NCBI GenBank assembly: GCA_009392775.1
Contig: VFFT01000041.1
Coordinates: 1 to 21,184 of the forward strand
Source of the DNA: SAR202 cluster bacterium
Lineage (GTDB): Bacteria > Chloroflexota > Dehalococcoidia > UBA3495
DNA: 21,184 nucleotides
Direction: 5' to 3'
Shown here in pieces: positions 14,785 through 21,184 of the stretch. The position numbers and the translations under genes were made by a program. The notes beneath the pieces were generated by a model that searched no databases, had not been told where the DNA came from, and was given only the letters and a program-made list of their open reading frames with translations. Every line of letters starts with the position of its first letter. Position 1 is the first letter of the stretch.

Positions 14785-14981
14785 ACGATCATCTCCTTAT
14801 CCGAATCTTGTTTGTATCAAGCGCTATACATCGTCCAGTAATCAAAATCACGATGATTTCTATTTGCAACCTGACGAATAGCTCTACAGCCCAATCCTAA
14901 AACTTATCTGCCTAATCTGCAATATAATCTAAGCCACTATCTATCTTGTGCCAATATTTAAAAACAAACTCAGTTACGCGA

Positions 14982-14997
14982 CCTATAAACCTATAAA
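14982..14997. repeat. Tandem CCTATAAA repeat upstream of the XRE gene
   Basis: CCTATAAA occurs twice without a gap and is followed by another CC. It lies just upstream of the probable -10 box of the XRE gene (TATACT, 15015-15020), so a regulator could bind here. Confidence 0.4.
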
Positions 14998-15014
14998 CCA
15001 CGTTTCTGATTTTT

Positions 15015-15036
15015 TATACTATATTTGATATTCAAA
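15015..15036 (+). promoter_or_regulatory. -10 box and candidate XRE operator
   Basis: TATACT at 15015-15020 is a good -10 box (its -35 is not obvious). Immediately downstream TTTGA-TAT-TCAAA (15024-15036) is a 5-bp inverted repeat, the size of a site for a small HTH dimer. It lies 14 bases before the start codon of the XRE gene, consistent with autoregulation. Confidence 0.4.
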
Positions 15037-15049
15037 AATCGGGGGTAGT

Positions 15050-15334
15050 ATGCCAAGCCTCTCTCAACTACGACAGAGAAAGTTTCTGACTCAAAAGCAA
15101 CTGGCCAGACATATTGATGTTCCCTTACCGGTAGTATTATCGTGGGAACGGGGTATCTTTGAACCAAGATTGAGAGACCTACAGAGAATTTGCGCGACCC
15201 TAGAAATATCTATTGCTGACATAGACTTTCCTGACACTCCTCCATTACTAGGAATCATGAGAGAATATGAGGAATTAAAGAAAGGGGACCCTCAGTTTCT
15301 ATCAAGCGTTCGAGGTCGTATAGCCGGACAATAA
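15050..15334 (+). CDS. XRE-family transcriptional regulator
   Basis: This 94-residue protein has an ATG preceded by GGGGG 5 bases away. Residues 3-58 form a Cro/CI-type helix-turn-helix: LSQLRQRKFLTQKQLARHID, then VPLPVVLSWERGIFEPRLRDLQRICATLEIS, with the recognition helix around VVLSWERG. The C-terminal 35 residues are charged and unrecognised. It lies 42 bases before the seleno-redoxin gene, and no terminator lies between, so it probably regulates that operon. Operator-like repeats occur just before its start. Confidence 0.88.
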   Translation: MPSLSQLRQRKFLTQKQLARHIDVPLPVVLSWERGIFEPRLRDLQRICATLEISIADIDFPDTPPLLGIMREYEELKKGDPQFLSSVRGRIAGQ

Positions 15335-15376
15335 GGCGCTCACATATCTCTAATGGGAAAGGTGAAAAAAAGAAAT

Positions 15377-15862
15377 ATGCTTCAACAAGGATCCAAGCTA
15401 CCATCCTTAACATTCAAAACTGTCTCAAACGGCTCTATTACAATACCCGATGACATTACCAGTCGTTATGCAGCTGTTCTATTCTACCGAGGTCATTGGT
15501 GACCACCATGCAATCGGCAGTTGGCCGAATGGGAATCTGCCAAACAGAGTTTGTATGAACTTGATGTTGAAATCTACGCTATAAGCGTAGATGACCTCGA
15601 AGACGCAAAAAAAGTTGTGAATTCCAACAACATAACATATACAGTGGCCTACGGAGCGACAGAAGAACACCGGACTGCTATAGGCGCCTGGAAAGCATCT
15701 GATCACCATGGTGAATATATTCAACCCGCTGAGTTTCTATTAGGTAGAGGGGGAGTAGTGTTAGGTTCTATGTACGCATCCGGACCTGTTGGCCGAATGA
15801 GGGTAGACGAGGCTATAAGCTTGATAAACAATCGTGAGAGGCGCAGGTTAAATAATAGATAA
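15377..15862 (+). CDS. Selenocysteine-containing redoxin (AhpC/TSA-like, UxxC), UGA recoded
   Basis: Translating from ATG 15377 gives MLQQGSKLPSLTFKTVSNGS up to FYRGHW, then TGA at 15500-15502, then PPCNRQLAEWESAKQSL and an open frame to TAA at 15860-15862, 161 residues in all. The TGA falls on the first cysteine of a CxxC thioredoxin-fold motif (normally FYRGHWCPxCNRQL in this family), giving U42-P-P-C45. The flanks on both sides are intact and in one frame. A SECIS-like hairpin follows at once (15506-15532). Family members are thiol peroxidases or disulfide reductases. An in-frame ATG eight codons earlier (15353) is possible. The rival reading is a single-base nonsense mutation of TGC/TGT. 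Confidence 0.85.
15506..15532 (+). promoter_or_regulatory. Candidate bacterial SECIS element
   Basis: Counting the U of TGA as 1, CCAU (7-10) pairs with AUGG (30-33) and UCGGC (15-19) pairs with GCCGA (25-29). The 4-base bulge is GCAA on the left, and the apical loop is AGUUG (20-24). The loop has G at its second position and a GU, and begins 16 bases after the UGA. These match the published rules for bacterial SECIS (short loop, G in the first two positions, 16-37 bases from the codon). The pairing was made by eye. Confidence 0.65.
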
Positions 15863-15871
15863 AATAAAGCC

Positions 15872-15911
15872 ATGAAAAAGGAGAGGCCATTAGTGGCCTC
15901 TCCTTTTTCAT
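15872..15911. terminator. Bidirectional intrinsic terminator
   Basis: The 18-bp arms (core AAAAAGGAGAGGCCA / TGGCCTCTCCTTTTT) are exact reverse complements around TTAG. It ends the XRE/seleno-redoxin transcript on the plus strand and the convergent membrane-protein gene on the minus strand. Confidence 0.92.
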
Positions 15912-15929
15912 TTTAGTCCTAAATTTAAA

Positions 15930-16565
15930 TTAACCCTGTTTTACCAAATTGATACCACTTAAAATGAACCAAATACACCATATTATGTAAACTATGCCAC
16001 CAACCATCTGAGCCATTTCTGACTGCGCTGGATCCAATAGCATGACAACGCCAAGAACACCTGATATTACAGCAGCAATCGCGACTATATATGACAAGAT
16101 CTTATTGATACCTTCTCTGGAAGCTATAGCCAAACTGAGCATTAATACGCCGATGCATGAGATCACTCCTGCCACGTTACTTAAACCCGCTGAAACCGTG
16201 TATGCTGCCATAGCATCCCCAGGCCCAGCAGCCACAACATGTTGAAGCCCAATACTAGCGACCCATCCAATAGTAGCTATCAATATAAACTGGACACCAA
16301 AGCTACCCCAAGCATTACTATCACCAGCATCATTCAATGTTCTGATACCAAAAAGCCACATGATTAAACCAAGAGGTATCAGTAAAGCAGAGAGACTGGT
16401 TATCATAGCATTGCTCTGCATAGCTGCCATTGACGCTGCTGCGTCTGCTGTATCTGCCGGACTTATGATCATATTGCCCGGCTGCAGCATGTAAAAAATC
16501 AGCGCCAATACAGGCCCGATTATCAAACACATCCCCCCCAACTTGTTCCTAGACATATTTCCCAT
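15930..16565 (-). CDS. Hypothetical multi-span membrane protein
   Basis: This protein has 211 residues from the ATG at 16565, which has AGGAGG 6 bases upstream; the longer frame to 16613 adds 16 charged residues without a ribosome-binding site. Six hydrophobic segments are visible: LGGMCLIIGPVLALIFYML, ITSLSALLIPLGLIMWLFGI, FGVQFILIATIGWVASIGL, LSNVAGVISCIGVLMLSLAI, ILSYIVAIAAVISGVLGVVML and MVGGIVYIIWCIWFILSGI. No charged transport motif stands out, and no family is recognised. It converges on the seleno-redoxin gene across a shared terminator. Confidence 0.75.
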   Translation of the reverse strand: MGNMSRNKLGGMCLIIGPVLALIFYMLQPGNMIISPADTADAAASMAAMQSNAMITSLSALLIPLGLIMWLFGIRTLNDAGDSNAWGSFGVQFILIATIGWVASIGLQHVVAAGPGDAMAAYTVSAGLSNVAGVISCIGVLMLSLAIASREGINKILSYIVAIAAVISGVLGVVMLLDPAQSEMAQMVGGIVYIIWCIWFILSGINLVKQG

Positions 16566-16805
16566 GTCTTTCCTCCTTTTAACCATACGAATGTATCGGT
16601 CGTCCGTATACATTATTCCTTTGTCAAGTCGGTTTACAACAATATTTACGACAAGTTTCTACGAATTGTGCATTGTATCCTCTTGTACTAGCACTGGATT
16701 GTAGTACTATACCTTCAACTAGATTCTGTTTATGCCTTCCAATCACCGCCTGACAACCTTAGACCAATCGAACACGAATCCAAGAACCCGAATCTCAACA
16801 TACCG

Positions 16806-17243
16806 ATGTTTAAAAGCACTTATATACTGAACGGACCATTTGCCTTACGGATATTCGGAGCCCTCGTAGCTTCGATACTCCTATCATTCTTTGGAGATAT
16901 ACTCGGTCGCACATTCAATCTATTCGTGGGGTACCCTTGGTCTCAATCCATACACGTAAATATCCATTATTTATTCATAGCGATTTTCGCTGGGATAGGA
17001 TCTGCATTACCGTGGATAAATACCCGTCAGCCCGTCACTCCCATCCTAACTAAAATAGTCATCACGATATTTGTAGCGATAATTGCTTTATATATAGCAA
17101 AATATTTCGATTCGGGCGTTGATCAAACGTATTGGTGGAGCAAGTACGCAACCAGCACAATTTTACATATCAGTGCCGCGATAACATCTACTGCTGTCGC
17201 CATCCTCATACATGTTATTGGAGCTCTTAAGGGTCAAGAATGA
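16806..17243 (+). CDS. Hypothetical four-TM membrane protein
   Basis: This 145-residue protein starts at an ATG without a Shine-Dalgarno sequence. TM segments lie near residues 12-32, 50-70, 78-99 and 118-140. A possible promoter (TTGTAC at 16683, TACTAT at 16705, 16-bp spacing) lies upstream but is weak. The family is not recognised. It ends in TGA, 353 bases before the ABC importer genes. Confidence 0.6.
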   Translation: MFKSTYILNGPFALRIFGALVASILLSFFGDILGRTFNLFVGYPWSQSIHVNIHYLFIAIFAGIGSALPWINTRQPVTPILTKIVITIFVAIIALYIAKYFDSGVDQTYWWSKYATSTILHISAAITSTAVAILIHVIGALKGQE

Positions 17244-17596
17244 AATAAAACTAATTGTTCCCTTCAGAAACATCTCATCCATCAATATTTTGCACCCAGT
17301 CAAAACCTATGACTCAGGCCATTGACTACATATCTCTACCGATTCGCTAACATATATATTCATAATATCAAGTATTAGGTCAATAATTATGCAATATATA
17401 TTGACAGAAAATATTTCCAATGATATTTTTGTGACGTTTTCCGTAATAAAACTATTACCTGAAGATACAGGGGAGCGCACAAATAGATAAACAGAAACCA
17501 AAACGTTCAGACTAAACCCAGAATACTAACCGGTACAGCGTAGAACTTCCCATAGAAGACCGAAGTACATTCCAATCTAGTATTAGGAGAATCAGT
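17244..17596. other. Long leader region of the ABC importer
   Basis: This 353-base gap holds the strong promoter at 17401-17429 and a predicted untranslated leader of about 160 bases. No gene is seen. The leader has no recognised riboswitch; its fold was not computed. Confidence 0.5.
17401..17429 (+). promoter_or_regulatory. Sigma70-type promoter of the ABC importer
   Basis: A perfect -35 TTGACA (17401-17406) is followed after 17 bases by -10 TATTTT (17424-17429), preceded by TGA as an extended -10 (TG-n). The start codon of the substrate-binding protein lies about 160 bases downstream. Confidence 0.7.
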
Positions 17597-19309
17597 ATGA
17601 ACAGGTTACAGTTAAAGTCTCATTTGTTGAGCAGATTAGTAATACTCGGAATTGCCTCTGCGTTATTAATGTCAATAGCATGTGGCACAGCAACAGAAAC
17701 AACAAAGAGCAGTACATCGGATACACCGTCAACATCTTCTGGAGTCACAGCAAAGCCAACCTCAGCACCAGATCCCAAGTCCGCTGCCTCTGGAGGTGAT
17801 AAAGTCACTATACTAGTAGGCGGATGGGGCGGTAGGTTCGCCCCGCTATATAACAGCGGATGTCACGCTTTTGGTATTAATCACGGCGGGTTCTTAGTAC
17901 GCAGTGATGAAAACCGGCAAGCTATCCCAGGGATTGCAACTGACTGGCAGGTATCTGATGATGGCCTAACGTGGACGTTTACCATTAGAGACAATGCTGT
18001 ATTCCATGATGGAACACCTGTTACAGCAGATGACGTTGAATTTACCTGGCTCCAGACCTGGGGACCGGGTGCGTTAGAAGTAGCCACTTCAGCAACGGCA
18101 ATCAATAACGCTAAGAATACAGCAAAGATTGAAAAAACAGGCAGAAACCAGGTTAGTGTCACCCATAACGATGTTGCCTCTGGTTTCCCGTCGTTAATGT
18201 CAGATTTCACAGGATCATGCCACGGCCTAGTATTACCCAAGAAATTCTGGGACGGTGCCGACATACACGATCAGGATAGGGCCGTTGAATATGACCAGAA
18301 TCCCATTGCTGCTGGACCGTTAAAAATGCTAGATCTAATCCCTGACGAGAAAATGGCTTTTGAAAGCTTCGAAGATTACTATGACAAGGACCGACAAATA
18401 CCAATCAAATATGTGGATCTATTCAAGGTGCCGGATCTTGCAACCAGAGCCGCCGCACTCGAGGCAGGTGACGCTGACATAGCACCTGTTAGCCTTGATG
18501 AACAATCACGCATAGAAAAATCTGGTGGAAAATTAATTTGGGGACCCGAGGCGTCTTACTTCCGGATCCAACTACTAGGAGCTTGGATGCCAGACATACC
18601 ATTCAGCAAGAAAGAAGTTCGCCAGGCCATGCAATATGCCTTGGATATGGACCAATTTATAGCTTTGTATGGCGAGGAAGTGTTCGTTCCCAAGGGATGG
18701 GCTTATGTGACACCTGCCTCGATTGGGTACAGCAAAGAACTAGACGCGTATGAATATAATCCAGAAAAAGCCAAGGAGCTGTTAGCCCAGGCGGGATTCC
18801 CGAATGGCGAAGGATTCGGGCCATTGATCATAAATACCTGGCACTCCCAAGGAGTACCATTCTTACCTGAATCAGCCGAACTCGCCGCAAATATGTGGAG
18901 AGAAGTACTCGGAATACAGGCAGAGGTTAGAGTTGGGGACGAAGTAGCAATCAAGAAAGCCGCCAACAGTAGTGACACCATCTATGGACAACTTATTTGG
19001 CGTGACAACGAAGCCCGAGTGGACGGCGTAAGCATAACCAGATCCGGATTTGGCGACCCCAGCAATAAGGGTAGAGCTCATGAAGATCAGGCCATATTCG
19101 ACGCTACCGTAAAAGCATTATCCGTTATCCCTCCGGTAGAGAAAGACCAAGCTCTAAGAGAACTGTATCAAACCATCCGTGAGGAAGGTTACAGATTCTC
19201 AATCGGGTATGTAAATATCCCATGGGGCGCTAGTTCTAGGATCGCTGACTGGAAACCACAACCAATGGCATTTTACCCGTCAGCTCTGCACACGATTAGA
19301 CTCAAGTAG
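17597..19309 (+). CDS. ABC transporter substrate-binding lipoprotein (SBP family 5)
   Basis: This 570-residue protein has an ATG preceded by TTAGGAG. A lipoprotein signal precedes C29 (LLMSIAC); it would be processed, lipidated and held in the envelope. A Ser/Thr/Pro-rich linker follows to about residue 70. The SBP_bac_5 fold shows in PGIATDWQVSDDGLTWTFTIRDNAVFHDGTPVTADDVEFTW (about 113-153), a central domain with VRQAMQYALDMDQFI, and AKELLAQAGFPNGEGF. Such proteins bind dipeptides, oligopeptides, nickel or other solutes for import. The two following permeases belong to the same transporter. Substrate cannot be read from sequence. Confidence 0.95.
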   Translation: MNRLQLKSHLLSRLVILGIASALLMSIACGTATETTKSSTSDTPSTSSGVTAKPTSAPDPKSAASGGDKVTILVGGWGGRFAPLYNSGCHAFGINHGGFLVRSDENRQAIPGIATDWQVSDDGLTWTFTIRDNAVFHDGTPVTADDVEFTWLQTWGPGALEVATSATAINNAKNTAKIEKTGRNQVSVTHNDVASGFPSLMSDFTGSCHGLVLPKKFWDGADIHDQDRAVEYDQNPIAAGPLKMLDLIPDEKMAFESFEDYYDKDRQIPIKYVDLFKVPDLATRAAALEAGDADIAPVSLDEQSRIEKSGGKLIWGPEASYFRIQLLGAWMPDIPFSKKEVRQAMQYALDMDQFIALYGEEVFVPKGWAYVTPASIGYSKELDAYEYNPEKAKELLAQAGFPNGEGFGPLIINTWHSQGVPFLPESAELAANMWREVLGIQAEVRVGDEVAIKKAANSSDTIYGQLIWRDNEARVDGVSITRSGFGDPSNKGRAHEDQAIFDATVKALSVIPPVEKDQALRELYQTIREEGYRFSIGYVNIPWGASSRIADWKPQPMAFYPSALHTIRLK

Positions 19310-19328
19310 CCAACTCCCTACTTGCCCA

Positions 19329-19365
19329 CTGCGTGAGAGGTAATGGTTCAGTGCCTCTCACGCAG
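19329..19365 (+). repeat. Intra-operon hairpin between SBP and permease genes
   Basis: The 12-bp arms CTGCGTGAGAGG and CCTCTCACGCAG are exact reverse complements with a 13-base loop. There is no U-tract. A hairpin here is typical for keeping the binding-protein mRNA more abundant than the permease mRNA. Confidence 0.75.
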
Positions 19366-19381
19366 GTTAGTTGATAATTAA

Positions 19382-20299
19382 ATGAAAAGATTCATCGTAG
19401 TAAGACTCGCTCAGGCCGCGTTAACACTCTGGCTATTAAGCTTAGCGGTATTCCTTAGCGTCCATTTAACAGGCGATCCAGCCGCTTATCTCCTGGGTCC
19501 AGAACTCGGCAGTCAAGAGTACGAACAACTGAAAAAGAATCTTGGACTAGACCGGCCACTGATAGTCCAGTATGGCGATTTCATGTGGGGGTTAACTCAT
19601 CTAGACTTCGGGCGATCAGCCGTTAAAGGCATACCAGCCAGGGATCTGTTACTTCAACGGCTACCCGCTACTTTAGAACTCGCATTGTCGGCTTTCGTTC
19701 TCTCCATAATAGTAGGGGTTCCAATAGGAATACTATCTGCCGTAAAACGAGACACAATATTTGACCACTTCGGAAAATTATTTGCTGTTGTTGGAATAGC
19801 CGCACCCAGCTTCTGGGTAGCCATAATGGGGATACTCTTATTCGGAGCCATACTAGGATGGCTACCAACCTTTGGAAGAGGTGGATTAGATCATTTAATA
19901 TTACCGGCTTGTGTTCTGGGATGGGCTAGCATGGCTGGAATGGTCAGGCTCGCACGATCTAGCATGCTAGAAGTTCTTGACAGCGAGTATGTAAAATTTG
20001 CTCGAATTAAAGGCCTTAAGGAATCTCTAGTTATATGGAAACATGCGTTAAAAAACGCCGTAATACCAGTATTAACATTTGGCGGGCTAACCTTAGCAGG
20101 ATTACTTAACGGCTCCGTTGCGATTGAAGTGGTATTTGCCTGGCCCGGTATCGGCAGACTAATGCTCACTGGAATCCAAACTCGAGATTTTCCAATAGTC
20201 CAAGCTACTGTTTTAGCAGCTGGCTTTTTCTACATAGTGACCGCTCTGATTGTCGACATACTATACGCGTACGTTAATCCAAGAATACGTTACGACTAG
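19382..20299 (+). CDS. ABC transporter permease (DppB/OppB type)
   Basis: This 305-residue protein starts at ATG 19382, 72 bases after the SBP gene and without a strong Shine-Dalgarno sequence. It begins MKRFIVVRLAQAALTLWLLSLAVFLSVHL, the usual first helix of DppB-type permeases, and continues with GDPAAYLLGPELGS and LGLDRPLIVQYGDF. The ATPase-contact EAA loop is YVKFARIKGLKESLVIWKHALKNAVIPVL (about 207-235). It ends VDILYAYVNPRIRYD, as DppB proteins do. It pairs with the DppC-type permease that starts 12 bases later to form the channel. Confidence 0.95.
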   Translation: MKRFIVVRLAQAALTLWLLSLAVFLSVHLTGDPAAYLLGPELGSQEYEQLKKNLGLDRPLIVQYGDFMWGLTHLDFGRSAVKGIPARDLLLQRLPATLELALSAFVLSIIVGVPIGILSAVKRDTIFDHFGKLFAVVGIAAPSFWVAIMGILLFGAILGWLPTFGRGGLDHLILPACVLGWASMAGMVRLARSSMLEVLDSEYVKFARIKGLKESLVIWKHALKNAVIPVLTFGGLTLAGLLNGSVAIEVVFAWPGIGRLMLTGIQTRDFPIVQATVLAAGFFYIVTALIVDILYAYVNPRIRYD

Positions 20300-20311
20300 A
20301 AAGGTGCTGAA

Positions 20312-21184
20312 TTGGCTTCTGACACTGCTCTGAAACCTGATAAACGATTAACGCCCAAACTGGCTATAACAAAAGCCATAAATCTGAAGTTGCCATGGAT
20401 CTCGCTTACTATCGTATCGTTCATATTACTATGTGCCTGTTTAGCACCAATAATGGCACAGCACAATCCAGAGAGGATTAACATGGCAGATCGTCGAATC
20501 GCTCCGTTTGAAACAGTCGAGCATCCTCTAGGAACAGACGTAATGGGCCGAGATATGGCTAGCAGAATGGTCTACGGAGCCCGTACTACCGTATTTATAA
20601 GCCTAGTCGCACTGGCTACTGGGGCTTTCGTAGGAAGCATCCTTGGAATGATAGCTGGCTACAAGGGAGGGTGGAGTGACATTTTGATCATGCGAGTGTC
20701 GGACGCAGCACTCGGATTTCCTACAGTACTCGTCGCAATGATCATCGTTACATTATTAGGCGCAGGTATGGGGAACATAGTTCTAGCTGTAGTAATAACT
20801 GTATGGGCAAGATTTGCGCGTATGATCCGTGGCGATGTGCTAGCCATAAAGGAATATGATTTCGTAACATCAGCTAAAATCGCTGGAGTATCAACCCCCA
20901 TGATAATCGCTCGCCACATATTTCCTAACACTGTAAATACCTTGATGGTTATCACTAGTCTACAAGTCGGGCAAGTTATACTGCTAGAAGCCTCTCTGAG
21001 CTTCCTTGGGTTGGGGCTTCCTCCCGGAGCACCTGCATGGGGGATCATGGTTTCAGAAGGTCGCACAGTAATACTGGAAGTTTGGTGGCTTGCGTTATTC
21101 CCAGGCTTAGCTATAACCATCGTAGTATTAGCTTTCAACTTTTTTGGGGACTGGTTAAGAGACACGTTAGACCCCAAACTTCGT
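20312..21184 (+). CDS. ABC transporter permease (DppC/OppC type), cut by the window end
   Basis: The frame starts at TTG 20312, with AAAGGTG 5 bases upstream, and is open for 291 codons to the window end; it lies 12 bases after the DppB-type gene. A charged N-terminal tail precedes the first helix (PWISLTIVSFILLCACLAPIMAQ). A polar loop with HPLGTDVMGRDMASRMVYGAR follows, typical of DppC, and the EAA loop is YDFVTSAKIAGVSTPMIIARHIFPN. It closes GDWLRDTLDPKLR, near the normal C-terminus, so only a few residues and the stop are missing. The ATPase genes should follow beyond the window. Confidence 0.93.
   Translation, partial: MASDTALKPDKRLTPKLAITKAINLKLPWISLTIVSFILLCACLAPIMAQHNPERINMADRRIAPFETVEHPLGTDVMGRDMASRMVYGARTTVFISLVALATGAFVGSILGMIAGYKGGWSDILIMRVSDAALGFPTVLVAMIIVTLLGAGMGNIVLAVVITVWARFARMIRGDVLAIKEYDFVTSAKIAGVSTPMIIARHIFPNTVNTLMVITSLQVGQVILLEASLSFLGLGLPPGAPAWGIMVSEGRTVILEVWWLALFPGLAITIVVLAFNFFGDWLRDTLDPKLR

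Noticed and set aside
15521..15862. Separate 113-residue gene starting at TTG 15521
   Set aside because: It is only the C-terminal part of the redoxin, has no ribosome-binding site and starts inside the active-site helix. The upstream part in the same frame completes the fold.
15377..15862. Redoxin as a simple pseudogene, or UGA read as tryptophan
   Set aside because: No other stop or frameshift is present, the codon hits the catalytic cysteine, and a SECIS-like hairpin follows. UGA is used as a stop by other genes here. A single point mutation cannot be fully excluded.
17881..18264. 127-residue frame on the minus strand
   Set aside because: Antisense shadow of the substrate-binding protein gene.
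20659..21177. Long open frame on the minus strand
   Set aside because: It is antisense to the DppC-type permease; its Ser/Thr/Ile/Pro-rich composition is what the reverse of a membrane-protein gene gives.
1..21184. CRISPR array, tRNA, rRNA or insertion sequence
   Set aside because: No regularly spaced repeats, cloverleaf, rRNA sequence or transposase was seen on reading; absence was judged by eye only.

Overview
The window is an AT-rich bacterial stretch densely packed with small oxidative-catabolism and stress-type genes: alpha/beta-barrel 'ABM/NIPSNAP/DUF3303-like' proteins, a cupin, a VOC protein, a carboxymuconolactone-decarboxylase-like protein, two tandem alpha/beta hydrolases, a Gfo/Idh/MocA oxidoreductase, an MFS carrier and the start of a dipeptide/oligopeptide-type ABC importer. 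This repertoire resembles uncultured marine Chloroflexota (SAR202-like Dehalococcoidia). That is an inference from gene content only; the window has no rRNA, tRNA or marker gene to prove it. The code is standard, because several genes end in TGA.

Layout. 1-750: three minus-strand genes in a row (two tandem DUF3303-like paralogues and a partial membrane-protein gene leaving the window). 935-1090: a small ORF and a 44-nt perfect palindromic terminator. 1123-2574: three minus-strand genes (ABM-like, four-TM protein, cupin). 2778-5036: plus-strand NIPSNAP protein, a large protein with a C-terminal CGNR-like zinc finger, and two small membrane proteins. 5130-6874: minus-strand DUF3817-like protein and MFS transporter. 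7220-9023: sparse plus-strand region with a small membrane protein, a terminase-small-subunit-like HTH protein, a small Zn-ribbon-like protein and several candidate microproteins. 9063-10986: minus-strand ABM-like, CMD/AhpD-like, unknown and VOC genes. 11261-13062: plus-strand conserved small protein and Gal80-like oxidoreductase. 13149-14784: two paralogous minus-strand hydrolases with a Cys nucleophile. 15050-15911: XRE regulator plus a redoxin, ended by a strong terminator. 15930-17243: two multi-span membrane proteins on opposite strands. 17401-21184: promoter, lipoprotein substrate-binding protein and two permeases of an ABC importer (second permease cut by the window end).

The standout is the redoxin at 15377-15862. 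Its frame is interrupted once, by a TGA exactly at the first cysteine of the thioredoxin-like CxxC motif (HW-U-PPC), and a stem-loop that fits the bacterial SECIS rules starts a few bases downstream. It is best read as a selenoprotein that ordinary gene calling truncates to its C-terminal part. It sits 42 bases behind an XRE-type regulator with operator-like repeats in front, suggesting a small regulated seleno-redox operon.

Most metabolic genes have clear Shine-Dalgarno sequences (GGAGG/AGGAG). Many of the hypothetical and membrane genes have none, which suggests two styles of translation initiation in this genome.
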